A stretch of 64,000 nt of DNA from CBDBCK01 sp965203345 (GTDB lineage: Bacteria; Chloroflexota; Dehalococcoidia; Lucifugimonadales; Lucifugimonadaceae), in assembly GCA_965203345.1 (NCBI GenBank), contig CBDBCK010000028.1, positions 558,001 to 622,000 on the forward strand. The letters are read 5' to 3'. The position numbers and the translations under genes are program-made. This document shows, piece by piece, positions 24,170-33,951 of the stretch. The notes below the pieces were generated by a model. That model made no database searches, was not told the origin of the DNA, and saw nothing but the letters and a program-made list of their open reading frames with translations. How positions within the stretch are numbered: position 1 is the stretch's first letter; each line of letters starts with the position of its first letter.

Positions 24170-25855
24170 TTATAAGGCCGGTCTTCGTCTATTTGCATAG
24201 ACGTGTTCCCATGCAGCCCCTACCCTCAAGGCTACAGCATCTTCGAAAGAGTGAGCCGTTATCATCATACCTATAGGCAATCCTTCTTTAGTGAAGCCGC
24301 TGTTAACGCTGATAGAGGGTTGACCGCTTGTGTTGAAGGCTCCAGTAAACGCAGGCAGGCGTGTAGCGGCCTCAGAAGGTTCCAGTCGAGAGCACTCTTC
24401 TATAGTCGGTGCTTTAACTGGGCATGAGGGCGTTATCAGAACGTCCACTTCAGCCATTACATCCGCCATCCGTTCGGCGAAACGGCGGCGGGCTCTCTGT
24501 GTTCTCAAGTAGTCTACGGCGGGCACGTTAAAGCCTGCCTGGATCCGCGACCGCACCGCTACACTGTAGCCTTCGGGCTTTTCGGCGATCAAACGCTCGT
24601 GGACGGAGACCGCTTCCGGGAGTAAAACGGCTAAGTTTATCGCCCGGCCTTCACTTGCCCAAGGCATCGGTAGTTCGACCACCTCCGCGCCCGCGCCCTC
24701 CATCTTCTGGACGGCGGAATGCACCGCTTCCCTGATCTCGGCGTCCAAATTTTCAAAAAAGTAATGGTCAGGTAGGCCAAGACGCAAACCCTGGAAACCC
24801 TGTCCTGTCTGTACTGTAAAGTCTTCCGCCGGCAAGTCAAAGGATGAAGAGTCAAGCGGATCGTAGCCAGCCAGAACGTTCAGCATTAGAGCGCAATCGA
24901 TAGCAGAACGTGCCATAGGCCCGACGTGATCCAGGCTCCAAGAAAGAGGGAAGACCCCGGTCCTGGGAACCCTGCCGTACGTCGGTTTCAGGCCACTTAT
25001 CCCGCATAGAGCAGCAGGCATTCTTATTGAACCGCCGGTATCAGAACCTATAGCTCCGAACGCAAATCCTGCAGCTACGGCTGCTCCAGACCCACTACTT
25101 GAACCGGCGGTAACTCTGTCTTGTAACCATGGGTTTTGGGGCGTGCCAGTATGAGGGTTGACGCCCGAAGCTCCGAGAGCGAACTCTACAAGGTTTGTTT
25201 TACCGAGGAGTATCGCGCCAGCTCGCTTCAGTCTTGCCCATATAGTCGAGTCTGCTCTTGCCGTATTATCTCGTAAAGCGGGCGAGCCACACGTAGTGGC
25301 TTTGCCATATACGTTCACTATATCTTTCAGTCCTATTGGGACGCCGTGTAGAGGACCGCGCCAATCACCGGCCTTTATCTCCCTCTCGGCTTTTTCGGCG
25401 GCAGACAACGCTTCTTCTCGGAAAACGGTCAGGAAAGAGCTGATCTTGTGGTCTAATCTCTCGATCCGGTTGATACATATCTCTGTGAGACGGACGGGGG
25501 AGAGCTCTCCATTTTGTATCAGGGGTGCAAGTTCGTATATAGAGGCGAAGGCGATATCTTCCTCTTCTGAACTGTCTAAAGTTGAAAAACGATGGATGGG
25601 TGTACGTGTTACGGACGCATCGCCACGCGACGCGTTTTGAGAGTATCGGCAGTCGGGCCTTCCAACTGGCTGGAATACATTTGCTGGTTCGCAGCCTTCG
25701 TAGCTTGAAGAGCGAACAGACTTGTAAATGGCAGTAGGTAACAACGAACCGTTCACGACTCTGTCAGCGTCCTCAAGTGAAAGGTCTAGTCCTACCTCCG
25801 CGGCACGTCTGCGAAAAAATTCGCCATCTGTTTTATTTTTAATATCACCGTTCAT
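24170..25855 (-). CDS. Amidase-signature family hydrolase
   Basis: Ser-cisSer-Lys amidase of 561 residues, not the tRNA amidotransferase subunit, which is encoded separately at 28-30 kb. The catalytic triad is visible: Lys177 in PIGLKDIVN, cis-Ser253 in AGSSSGSG and nucleophile Ser276 in SDTGGSIR. About 100 residues before the amidase core are low in conservation and carry no signal peptide. I use the ATG at 25855, which has a G-rich ribosome site (AGGGGGA) about five bases upstream; the frame is open further but then runs across the argS start. It is monocistronic and divergent from argS. The amide substrate is unknown. Confidence 0.85.
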   Translation of the reverse strand: MNGDIKNKTDGEFFRRRAAEVGLDLSLEDADRVVNGSLLPTAIYKSVRSSSYEGCEPANVFQPVGRPDCRYSQNASRGDASVTRTPIHRFSTLDSSEEEDIAFASIYELAPLIQNGELSPVRLTEICINRIERLDHKISSFLTVFREEALSAAEKAEREIKAGDWRGPLHGVPIGLKDIVNVYGKATTCGSPALRDNTARADSTIWARLKRAGAILLGKTNLVEFALGASGVNPHTGTPQNPWLQDRVTAGSSSGSGAAVAAGFAFGAIGSDTGGSIRMPAALCGISGLKPTYGRVPRTGVFPLSWSLDHVGPMARSAIDCALMLNVLAGYDPLDSSSFDLPAEDFTVQTGQGFQGLRLGLPDHYFFENLDAEIREAVHSAVQKMEGAGAEVVELPMPWASEGRAINLAVLLPEAVSVHERLIAEKPEGYSVAVRSRIQAGFNVPAVDYLRTQRARRRFAERMADVMAEVDVLITPSCPVKAPTIEECSRLEPSEAATRLPAFTGAFNTSGQPSISVNSGFTKEGLPIGMMITAHSFEDAVALRVGAAWEHVYANRRRPAL

Positions 25856-26002
25856 ATTAGTCCCCCTGTTAGGATCATCGCAACTAGTATAGTTGAAAAT
25901 GTGCATAAGAAAGAAACCCACACATTGCATAGACTTATTCATGTAGCGACTAATGCCTAGAATACGTTGAATTATTAGACAGTCTCCATCTGACATATAG
26001 CT

Positions 26003-27688
26003 ATGACTAGAATTTCCTCTATCCTGACAGATCTGCTGAGCGAAGCCCTTAAAAAGGCACAAAACGCCGGTAAACTGGCACCCGTCGGTGAATGTCCTGT
26101 GTCGGTCGAAAAGCCGAAAAATAAGCAACACGGAGACCTTGCGACTACTCTGCCGCTGGCCATATCCAAGACGACCGGCGGAAATCCTATGAGTATAGCC
26201 GAAACGCTTGTAAATTTTCTTGACTCCTCTGACGTCATCAAAGAGGTAAAAGCGCACTCGCCAGGGTTCATCAACTTCCGACTGTCCGATATGTGGCTTC
26301 GGCAGCGCGTACCAGATATTGAAGTTGCAAAGGACTCTTACGGTATATCTTCAGACCGTAAAGGTGAGACAGCACAGGTGGAATTTGTGAGCGTTAATCC
26401 GACGGGTCCCTTACACATAGGCCATGCGCGAGGCGCAGTGATAGGCAGCGCGGTAGCTGACTTGCTTGAGGCCGTGGGGTACGATGTTCAGCGTGAGTAT
26501 TACGTGAACGACGCGGGCAGGCAATTCCGGATTTACAATGAAACTCTATGGGCGCTTTTCCTGCAAGCTGCCAGAAAAGAAGCCGTTTTTCCCGAAGAAA
26601 GGTACGAAGGGGAGTTTGTGAATGACATGGCTAAAGAGCTGTTCCAACAATTCGAGGAAGACGTTCCTGAAGGTGATGGAGAATACCTAGAAGCCCTGAA
26701 ATATATAGTCTGTGAAGAAGCTCTGAAAAAGAATCTGGAAGGTATACGGTCAACCCTTGAAAGGACAGGGATAAAGTATGATCGCTGGTTTTCGGAACGA
26801 ACTTTGATAAGCGAAGGCTTAGTGGACGCTGCTATAAACAGGTTGCGCGATAGAGGCTATATAGCTGAAAGAGAAGGGGCGCTTTGGTTTATAGCCACCA
26901 AGCTTGGTGGAGCAGAGGACAGCGTAGTCCAACGTAGTGGCACAGGTAAGCCCACCTATCTAGGTACTGATATAGCCTACCACTACGACAAGCTTGCCGT
27001 GCGCAAGTTTGACAAAGTGGTGAATATCTGGGGGGCAGACCATCATGAACACGTGAACCGTCTTGGTCATGTAGTCCAGGCGTTCGGCTTGAACCCCTCA
27101 CGTTTGAAGATTTTGACTAACCAGATAGTCCATTTCAAGCGAGGCGGACGTCTATTGAAGATGAGCAAGCGCAAAGGCGACCTTATATTGATGGATGATC
27201 TGCTCAAGGAAGTGGGTGCCGACGCCTGCCGATACATGTTTATGAGCCGATCACCCGGATCCCATATGGATTTTGACTTTGACCTGGTGAAGAAGCAATC
27301 ATCTGAGAACTTTGTTTATTACGTACAGTACGCCCATGCCAGGTTATGCTCAATACTTGAGGAGGGAAAAAAACGGAAACTGAACCCCGATGACGGCGAT
27401 CTATCCTTGCTCACTCATCCGCGTGAACTTGCCTTACTCCGTTATGTAGCGGAGCTCCCGGACGTTGTCTACAGTGCAGCGGAACAGCTGGCGGTTCAGC
27501 GCGTACCAGCGTTTGCGTATGAGTTGGCGCGTGCCCTTCAACACTTCTATGAAGAGTGCAGGGTCATATCAAATGACCCTAAAGATGCGGCGCTATCTCT
27601 TGCGCGTCTCAGGCTTGTCAGAGCGGTGCGAATCGTGATATCTAACTTACTGCGCCTGATGAGGATGTCGGCTCCCGTCCGGATGTAA
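26003..27688 (+). CDS. argS: Arginyl-tRNA synthetase
   Basis: Class I synthetase charging tRNA-Arg. The 561-residue protein shows the N-terminal additional domain with HGDLATTLPLA near 43, the HIGH motif at 138-141 in NPTGPLHIGHARGA, the Arg-specific YVNDAGRQ near 166, the KMSKR motif in LLKMSKRKGD near 390, and the DALR-type anticodon domain at the C-terminus. Length and motif order are normal. It starts at ATG and converges with the gamma carbonic anhydrase gene, six bases apart. Confidence 0.97.
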   Translation: MTRISSILTDLLSEALKKAQNAGKLAPVGECPVSVEKPKNKQHGDLATTLPLAISKTTGGNPMSIAETLVNFLDSSDVIKEVKAHSPGFINFRLSDMWLRQRVPDIEVAKDSYGISSDRKGETAQVEFVSVNPTGPLHIGHARGAVIGSAVADLLEAVGYDVQREYYVNDAGRQFRIYNETLWALFLQAARKEAVFPEERYEGEFVNDMAKELFQQFEEDVPEGDGEYLEALKYIVCEEALKKNLEGIRSTLERTGIKYDRWFSERTLISEGLVDAAINRLRDRGYIAEREGALWFIATKLGGAEDSVVQRSGTGKPTYLGTDIAYHYDKLAVRKFDKVVNIWGADHHEHVNRLGHVVQAFGLNPSRLKILTNQIVHFKRGGRLLKMSKRKGDLILMDDLLKEVGADACRYMFMSRSPGSHMDFDFDLVKKQSSENFVYYVQYAHARLCSILEEGKKRKLNPDDGDLSLLTHPRELALLRYVAELPDVVYSAAEQLAVQRVPAFAYELARALQHFYEECRVISNDPKDAALSLARLRLVRAVRIVISNLLRLMRMSAPVRM

Positions 27689-27694
27689 CCTCTG

Positions 27695-28243
27695 CTACTC
27701 CTGCACCTGTCTTCTTTGTGGGCGAGGTATTAACTCCAGGCCGGAGCGTTTATATCGATCTATCCTCTTAACGTATGCTTCCGCGGCTTGTTGCAGGAGC
27801 ATCTTATGACGGTCGCGAAGTTTGCCTATCACCTTTGCAGGGGTTCCGCGTAGTATAGAAAACGATTCCACCTCCATACTTTCGGTAACTACTGATCCTG
27901 CGGCGACCAGGCACATTTCACCAAGCCTCACTCCATCGTTCACGACGCACCCGTTGCCCAACAGAGAACCGTTCCCTATTGAGCGACCATGACACACAAC
28001 GCCATGCCCTATAGTTACCCCTTCTCCTATCTCTGCATCCGCGTCCGCGTGCACTACCGAATTGTCTTGGACGTTCGTCCTGGCTCCTATCCTTATCCGT
28101 CCGCTGTCTGCGCGCACGACCGCTCCAGGCCATACACTGGCAAGCTCCCCAAGCTCCACTTTACCTACAACGTAGGCTGCTTCGCTTACAAAAGCCGAGG
28201 GATGCATGCGCGGTATATCGTCTCCTAAGGTACGTACAGTCAA
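27695..28243 (-). CDS. Gamma-class carbonic anhydrase family protein
   Basis: A 182-residue left-handed beta-helix protein with hexapeptide repeats (IGARTNVQDNSVVHADADAE and following). Candidate metal histidines are in SVVH and in the paired GHGVVCH near 90-96, matching gamma carbonic anhydrases such as YrdA/CaiE. The C-terminal helix is typical of the trimeric fold. Reversible hydration of CO2 is the family activity, but many members have no proven enzymatic role. The TTG start overlaps the gatA stop in TTGA, so it is translated from the gatC-gatA transcript. Confidence 0.87.
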   Translation of the reverse strand: MTVRTLGDDIPRMHPSAFVSEAAYVVGKVELGELASVWPGAVVRADSGRIRIGARTNVQDNSVVHADADAEIGEGVTIGHGVVCHGRSIGNGSLLGNGCVVNDGVRLGEMCLVAAGSVVTESMEVESFSILRGTPAKVIGKLRDRHKMLLQQAAEAYVKRIDRYKRSGLELIPRPQRRQVQE

Positions 28244-29781
28244 GGCCCTGTTCTGCTTTTGTTCCCTGCAATAGGAGGGTGAGTATTATGCCAGTCGGTA
28301 ATTTGTTGGTAACCCCATGCGGCAGCCATCACCTTGGCGTCGGCCATGCGTGGACCCATTATCTGAAGACCTACAGGCAGTTCTTCTGAGAAACCGCAAG
28401 GGATAGATATAGAGGGTAATCCGGCCATATTAGCTGGAACGGTACATATATCACTGCGGTACATGGCGAGAGGATCATTCGCCCGTTCTCTGAGCCTGAA
28501 AGCGACCGTAGGGGAGGTAGGCGTTGCTATCAGGTCAAACTTCTTGAACGCGTCAGAGAATTCGCGGCGTATCAGCGTACGAACCTGCTGTGCCTTCTTG
28601 TACCAAGCGTCTCGATAACCTTCCGAGAGAACGTAAGCACCTATGAATATCCGCCTCTTAACCTCTGCTCCGAACCCTGTGCCTCGTGCTGATGCCATGC
28701 CGTCGCGCGCCATATCTCCTTTACCAGCAGGGCCGTACTTGACACCGTCATAACGTGCCAAATTTGCCGATGCTTCCGCTGGAGCAATTACGTAGTAAGC
28801 CTCCAGGGAGTAGCGACTCATAGGCAGCGACACCTCTTCAATTCTCCCACCCGCGTCTTCTAACGCCGACAGGGCCGACTCAAAGGCTGAACGAACCCCG
28901 GGCTCCAGATGAGTCGTTCCAGATCCCTGCGTCTGCTTGAGATATTCTGAGGGTACAGCCACGCGTAAGCCCTTGAGCGCTTCGGTTCCGCTTTTCAGTG
29001 CGTCGGACAGCCGAACAGATGGCGCGTCAAGCGAAGTAGCGTCACGGACGTCTCTTCCCCATATAGTCTCTAGAGCCAGGGCACAGTCCATAACGTCCTT
29101 CGCTATGGGTCCTATCTGGTCTAACGAGGAAGCGAAGGCGATAAGCCCGAACCGGCTTACCAGCCCATAAGTAGGCTTCATTCCTGACACTCCACATAAT
29201 GAGGCAGGTTGCCTTATGCTACCGCCGGTGTCAGATCCCAGAGCCAGCAATATTTCACCAGCTGCTACTGCCGCCGCGCATCCTCCACTGGAACCGCCCG
29301 GCGCTCTAGTCTCGTCCCATGGGTTCATCACGGGACCAAACGCCGAGGTCTCGTTGGAAGAACCCATAGCGAATTCATCCATATTAGCTTTACCTACTAT
29401 CACTGCTCCTGCCGCTTTCAGCCGTTCAGTTACATACGCGTCATAGGGAGGCATGTAGCCCTTCAAAATCTGAGAACCGGCTGTCGTTTCATCGCCGGCG
29501 GTTGAAATATTATCCTTCAACAGTATAGGGACACCCGTCAAAGGCGTTGGAGAAGCCCCCTCTCCCAAAAGACGCCGCTCCGCCTCCTTTGCCTGCTGAA
29601 ACGCCTTATCTTCCGAAACCCTCGTTACACAGTTCAGGCGCGGCTCAAGCTGATGTATACGATCGAAAGTAAGACGGAGCGCTTCGGAAGGCGAAATATC
29701 CCCCAGGTCGAACATAGAACGCAGTTCGCGAGTATTTGAAGGGCGAAAGTCTGCAGTGACTGGGAAATCCGGTTCACTCAT
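28240..29781 (-). CDS. gatA: Glutamyl/aspartyl-tRNA amidotransferase subunit A
   Basis: Glutaminase subunit of GatCAB, which converts Glu-tRNA-Gln and/or Asp-tRNA-Asn to the correct amide form. The 513-residue protein has the amidase triad Lys89 (ILLKDN), cis-Ser165 (GGSSGG) and Ser188 (SDTGGSIR), plus the GatA-specific MDEFAMGSSNETSAFG near 134. It follows gatC by three bases and overlaps the carbonic anhydrase gene. gatB is not in the window. Confidence 0.96.
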   Translation of the reverse strand: MSEPDFPVTADFRPSNTRELRSMFDLGDISPSEALRLTFDRIHQLEPRLNCVTRVSEDKAFQQAKEAERRLLGEGASPTPLTGVPILLKDNISTAGDETTAGSQILKGYMPPYDAYVTERLKAAGAVIVGKANMDEFAMGSSNETSAFGPVMNPWDETRAPGGSSGGCAAAVAAGEILLALGSDTGGSIRQPASLCGVSGMKPTYGLVSRFGLIAFASSLDQIGPIAKDVMDCALALETIWGRDVRDATSLDAPSVRLSDALKSGTEALKGLRVAVPSEYLKQTQGSGTTHLEPGVRSAFESALSALEDAGGRIEEVSLPMSRYSLEAYYVIAPAEASANLARYDGVKYGPAGKGDMARDGMASARGTGFGAEVKRRIFIGAYVLSEGYRDAWYKKAQQVRTLIRREFSDAFKKFDLIATPTSPTVAFRLRERANDPLAMYRSDICTVPANMAGLPSISIPCGFSEELPVGLQIMGPRMADAKVMAAAWGYQQITDWHNTHPPIAGNKSRTGP

Positions 29782-29784
29782 AGT

Positions 29785-30087
29785 TTAACGTCCAGGAAAA
29801 ACGGGCTTTATCTTTATGAACTCCCCATCCGAACCCGGAGCATTCGCCAAAGTCTCTTTACGATGCATAGAGTCTGAAACTTCATCTGATCTCAGAACGT
29901 ATTCCGAAGGAGGCGGGGCGCCCTCATGGGGTACCCCTTCCGTGTCCAATCTCTGCAGAGAGGTAAAATGAGAAAATATCCCGTCAAGTTGCCGGGCGAT
30001 ATCCTCTGCTTCGGTGAGGTCTATCTTTACGGCTACAAGCTCCGCTATGTGCAAGACGGTGTCAACAGATACCTTTTTATCTCCCAT
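29785..30087 (-). CDS. gatC: Glutamyl/aspartyl-tRNA amidotransferase subunit C
   Basis: Small 100-residue subunit that stabilises the GatA-GatB pair. The sequence pattern HIAELVAVKIDLTEAEDIARQL and the C-terminal LANAPGSDGEFIKIKPVF are the standard GatC ends. It is the first gene of the operon with gatA and the gamma carbonic anhydrase, starting at ATG. The gap to the divergent pyrG is about 100 bases and should hold promoters for both. Confidence 0.93.
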   Translation of the reverse strand: MGDKKVSVDTVLHIAELVAVKIDLTEAEDIARQLDGIFSHFTSLQRLDTEGVPHEGAPPPSEYVLRSDEVSDSMHRKETLANAPGSDGEFIKIKPVFPGR

Positions 30088-30191
30088 GACTGCTGACTAT
30101 TTTATATCTTACCTTATATGTGTTTGGCTATATCTCAGGCATATATTAACTATTAAGGCTAAAGCATTCTCGTGCGCCTACAGGAGATCCT

Positions 30192-31901
30192 ATGCAAGAG
30201 TCAATGACCAACTACATATTTGTAACGGGAGGCGTCGTCAGTTCCATAGGTAAGGGTATCGCTGTAGCGTCCATAGGCAGGATGCTCAAGAGCATGGGGC
30301 TTAGCGTCTCACTGTTGAAGCTCGACCCTTACCTGAACGTAGACCCGGGTACTATGTCCCCATACCAGCATGGTGAGGTGTACGTAACCAACGACGGCTC
30401 GGAAACCGACCTTGACTTGGGACACTATGAACGATTCGTAGACGTAGACCTCACCGGGCTATCAAGCGTAACCGCCGGACAGATATACCAGAGACTCATA
30501 GGGACTGAACGCAAAGGCGTTTATCTTGGATACACCATACAGATCGTTCCGCATGTAACGGATGAAATCAAGCGACGGATAAAAAAACTGGCGCGGGAAT
30601 CCAGAGCTGAAGTCGTTGTAGTTGAGGTGGGCGGAACGGTGGGAGATATTGAGGGGCAACCCTTTCTTGAAGCCATAAGACAGATGCGATCAGAAGAGGG
30701 TACGGACAAGACCTTTTATATACATCTCACATACGTCCCCTTTCTGAAGACCGCGGGAGAGTTTAAGACCAAGCCCACACAGCACAGCGTGCAAGCACTA
30801 CGAAGCGCAGGCATACAACCCGACTCTATAATATGCCGTTCCGAAGATACGTTGCGTCCCGAGCTAAAAGAAAAGATATCCCTCTACTGCGACATACCCA
30901 AAGACAACGTCATATCCATGAAAGATTTGAAGAGCATATACCAGGCCCCCAGCTACCTGGAGGAAGCCGGTTTCGGGAAAATGCTTGCAAACGCCTTCAA
31001 CTGGGAATACGTCCACTCTCGTGCGGACGGCTGGGAAAAGATCATAGACATAGATAACTCTATGAACCGTTCTATAAAGATAGCCATAGTTGGGAAATAT
31101 TCGGAACTGCCTGACGCTTACATATCGGTATATGAGGCAATACGCCACGCGTCCGCGGCCCAAGACGTCAACCCTACCATCCATCTCTTCTCCGCACAAG
31201 AGATAGAAGAGCTGATTAAAAAAGGCGCGTCACATAAGCTTGATTCTGTATCAGGGATAATAGTGCCGGGAGGTTTTGACCACAGCGGTACCGAAGGAAT
31301 GATATACGCTGCTCAATACGCTAGAGAAAAGAAGGTCCCATACCTCGGACTATGTTTGGGGATGCAGGTGATGATTACCGAATACGCACGAAACGTACTT
31401 AACATAGCGCAGGCTTCCTCTGCGGAATTCACGCCAAATACTCCAGACCCGGTTGTATGTCTTATTCCGGGACAGAAGGGCAAAGAGTTGACCGGAGGAT
31501 CTATGCGCTTAGGCGGATATGAATGCACCATTTTGGAACCATCTATTGCCCGCTCGGCGTACGGTACCGACAAGACGGTAGAAAGGCATAGGCACCGGTA
31601 CGAAGTGAATAACGCCTACCTGGAACAGCTGGCACGTGGCGGCATGCGTCCCACGGGCATCTGGGAGGAAGGCAACCTCGCAGAGATAATGGAGGTGGAA
31701 GGACACCCGTTTATGCTAGGGACCCAGTTCCATCCCGAATTCAAGTCAAGACCAGACAAACCTCATCCTCTTTTCTCCGCCTTTATCAAGACCGCGAAAA
31801 TTACAGTCCCCGCGGGCAGCCAGATATCCATGTTCAACAAACAACTAAACGAGGATAGATCGGCTGAAACCCTCTTTAGCTCTTTCGCCCGGCAGCCTTG
31901 A
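30192..31901 (+). CDS. pyrG: CTP synthase
   Basis: Makes CTP from UTP, ATP and glutamine. The 569-residue protein contains the N-terminal amidoligase domain with GGVVSSIGKGIAVASIGRML near residue 14, and a class I glutamine amidotransferase domain with nucleophile Cys388 in LGLCLGMQ and the His/Glu pair in GTQFHPEFKSRP near 514. I use the ATG at 30192 (MQESM); a second ATG four codons later is an alternative. Length is normal for PyrG. No attenuator-like hairpin with a T-run is obvious in the short upstream region. Confidence 0.97.
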   Translation: MQESMTNYIFVTGGVVSSIGKGIAVASIGRMLKSMGLSVSLLKLDPYLNVDPGTMSPYQHGEVYVTNDGSETDLDLGHYERFVDVDLTGLSSVTAGQIYQRLIGTERKGVYLGYTIQIVPHVTDEIKRRIKKLARESRAEVVVVEVGGTVGDIEGQPFLEAIRQMRSEEGTDKTFYIHLTYVPFLKTAGEFKTKPTQHSVQALRSAGIQPDSIICRSEDTLRPELKEKISLYCDIPKDNVISMKDLKSIYQAPSYLEEAGFGKMLANAFNWEYVHSRADGWEKIIDIDNSMNRSIKIAIVGKYSELPDAYISVYEAIRHASAAQDVNPTIHLFSAQEIEELIKKGASHKLDSVSGIIVPGGFDHSGTEGMIYAAQYAREKKVPYLGLCLGMQVMITEYARNVLNIAQASSAEFTPNTPDPVVCLIPGQKGKELTGGSMRLGGYECTILEPSIARSAYGTDKTVERHRHRYEVNNAYLEQLARGGMRPTGIWEEGNLAEIMEVEGHPFMLGTQFHPEFKSRPDKPHPLFSAFIKTAKITVPAGSQISMFNKQLNEDRSAETLFSSFARQP

Positions 31902-32001
31902 GCTCCAAAAAAGGACGCACTACTGAAAATACCGTTAATATATTTGAATTAATATAATAATATAAGTGTGCAAAGTCAGCGGGCCGTCTGTTCTCAATGT
32001 A

Positions 32002-32030
32002 TGTAAACTCTAAAAGTAACAGGGTATAAT
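32002..32030 (+). promoter_or_regulatory. Candidate promoter upstream of rho
   Basis: A perfect -10 box TATAAT (32025-32030) is preceded at 17 bases by TGTAAA, a weak -35. It lies about 170 bases before the rho start codon inside the 300-base gap 31902-32201. The rest of that gap is AT-rich and shows no gene. The long leader it implies would suit rho autoregulation, but that is only an inference. Confidence 0.4.
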
Positions 32031-32201
32031 AGATAAGTCGGGCGGTGTACTTAACTATGCGTATTGACGATGCCACCTGATAAACAGTTCCCCAGTCCCC
32101 CTTTGCGCGGGTATTGTTAGATCCTTACGAACACTAACCATGCCCTCCTTCGTTAGCCAAGCCATTGTGGACTGCAATCCTATAGGAGAACAGGAGATAT
32201 T

Positions 32202-33617
32202 TTGCCAAATCGCGCATTTCCTCGATCATCAAGATACGGCACGCGCCGAAGAATAAACGGAAAACAGACAACCGGATCCAGAACCGCTCTGGCAGAACAA
32301 GAACCGCCGTTGTCTGCTGAAGAAGAGATTGAAAGGGCGCAACCGCCTGACGATGATCTGGGGAACCTCGGTGAAAAAAGTATGGAAGAACTCCTGGCAC
32401 TCACTGAAGAAAAAGGGATCAAGACCCCTCCGAAACGCCGCTCCGAGCTTGTTATGACCCTCCTCGCCGTTTACGCTCGTGAAGCAGACCTGCTCGTAGG
32501 CGCCGGCATGATCGAAATAATGAACGAAGGCTACGGCTTCCTCAGACCGACCAACCGACAAGATAAGGTAGAAGATATCTACGTGTCCCGTAACGTGGTG
32601 AAAGCTTACGGTCTGCGGAAATACGATGTAGTAGCGGGACGCATAAGACCACCAGGCAGTTCTGGCAGATACTATTCTCTTGAACGTCCTGAACTGGTGA
32701 ACTCCATTAGTCCTAAAGAAGCCGCCAAGAGGCCGCGATTTGAAAAACTGACCGCCACCTACCCCGATGAGCGCATAAAGCTCGAAACCACACCAAAACA
32801 ACTGGCTCCGCGCATCATAGATATAGCAGCGCCTATCGGCAGAGGGCAAAGAGCGCTTATCGTAGCACCACCCAAAGCGGGTAAAACCATCATCCTTAAG
32901 CAGATAGCCGCCGCAATATCAAAAAACCATCCTGAGATATGCCTACTCGTAGCTCTCATAGGAGAAAGACCGGAAGAGGTAACCGACATACGTCGATCCG
33001 TAGATGGGGAGATATACTCCTCTACTTTTGACGAACCGGCCGAGTATCACGCCAAGGTATCGGAAACGGCTCTTGAACGCGCCAGGAGGCTCGTAGAGAG
33101 CGGAGAGGACGTGGTCCTGCTTCTGGACAGCCTCACAAGACTCGCCCGAGCATACAACGTAACGGCACCCAGCAGCGGGAAAACACTGTCCGGCGGCATG
33201 GACACCGCGGCGCTTTACCCTCCTAAAATGTTCTTCGGAGCCGCTCGAAATTGTGAAGAGGGAGGAAGCCTTACAATCATAGCCACTGCCCTTATAGAGA
33301 CGGGGTCCAGGCTTGACGATGTAATATATGAGGAGTTCAAGGGAACGGGCAACATGGAGCTACACCTTGACCGCAGTCTGGCGGAACGTCGTGTTTTCCC
33401 AGCCATAGACGTGGAAAAGAGCGGCACAAGGCACGAAGAGATGCTCCTGGATGCTAAAACCCTCCGACAAGTCTGGATGCTCCGAAGGATGATAGCGCTA
33501 TTGGGTCAGTCATCCACGGGATCCACAGAGTCCGCAGAGAGAATCATAGAACGAATGGCTAAAACCAGGACAAATAAAGAGTTCCTGGCTTCCATAGCCT
33601 CACCAGAAAAGAGTTAA
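32202..33617 (+). CDS. rho: Transcription termination factor Rho
   Basis: Hexameric RNA-dependent ATPase that ends transcription. The 471-residue protein has a charged, variable N-terminal extension of about 65 residues, then the Rho N domain, the RNA-binding cold-shock-like fold with GYGFLRPT, and the ATPase core with Walker A APPKAGKT near 222-230, LVALIGERPEEVTDI, Walker B VVLLLDSLTRLAR and the Q/R loops. The start is TTG at 32202, chosen because CAGGAGA lies about six bases upstream. It stands alone between pyrG and the large surface protein. Confidence 0.95.
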   Translation: MPNRAFPRSSRYGTRRRINGKQTTGSRTALAEQEPPLSAEEEIERAQPPDDDLGNLGEKSMEELLALTEEKGIKTPPKRRSELVMTLLAVYAREADLLVGAGMIEIMNEGYGFLRPTNRQDKVEDIYVSRNVVKAYGLRKYDVVAGRIRPPGSSGRYYSLERPELVNSISPKEAAKRPRFEKLTATYPDERIKLETTPKQLAPRIIDIAAPIGRGQRALIVAPPKAGKTIILKQIAAAISKNHPEICLLVALIGERPEEVTDIRRSVDGEIYSSTFDEPAEYHAKVSETALERARRLVESGEDVVLLLDSLTRLARAYNVTAPSSGKTLSGGMDTAALYPPKMFFGAARNCEEGGSLTIIATALIETGSRLDDVIYEEFKGTGNMELHLDRSLAERRVFPAIDVEKSGTRHEEMLLDAKTLRQVWMLRRMIALLGQSSTGSTESAERIIERMAKTRTNKEFLASIASPEKS

Positions 33618-33741
33618 TGAGTTACTATAATATGTATATATGTTCGTACGCCCGCCGGGAGTTGCTTGACTCTAAAACGGCCGGCCATCAGAGCAGATCA
33701 ATCAAAAAGTGAAAAACAACTTTATTTTTATAAAAGATAAC

Positions 33742-33770
33742 TTGACAAGCCCGCTAACCGATGATTGAAT
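33742..33770 (+). promoter_or_regulatory. Candidate promoter for the large surface protein
   Basis: TTGACA (33742-33747), a perfect -35, is followed after 17 bases by TTGAAT (33765-33770), a four-of-six -10. It lies in the 334-base gene-free gap 33618-33951, giving a leader of about 175 bases. Just before the start codon the leader has a small hairpin (CTCGGA/TCCGAG, 33912-33928) and then AAGGAG. A long leader and strong signals suit an abundant secreted protein. Confidence 0.5.
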
Positions 33771-33951
33771 AAATATTCGTAAGCTATGTGCGCAACGCGT
33801 ATGCTGCCTCTGGTTTGTGTACGCATTTACAGAAAGCACATGGCATAGATGAGAATCTAACTCTCGCTCAATGTGAAAGCTAAGGCGGGGTTGCAGAGGT
33901 AAGTAAATAGTCTCGGAAGAACTCCGAGGAAGGAAAAGGAGACCGTCGGGG

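Noticed and set aside
24158..24181. Seven-bp GC-rich hairpin at the amidase stop codon
   Set aside because: It includes the stop codon and lacks a T-run, so it is not a convincing terminator.
25856..26257. Extension of the amidase reading frame to 26257
   Set aside because: It would overlap the first part of argS on the other strand, and a good G-rich ribosome site supports the ATG at 25855.
32229..32849. Open frame antisense to rho
   Set aside because: Overlaps the conserved N-terminal half of Rho entirely, with no ribosome site and no recognisable motif.
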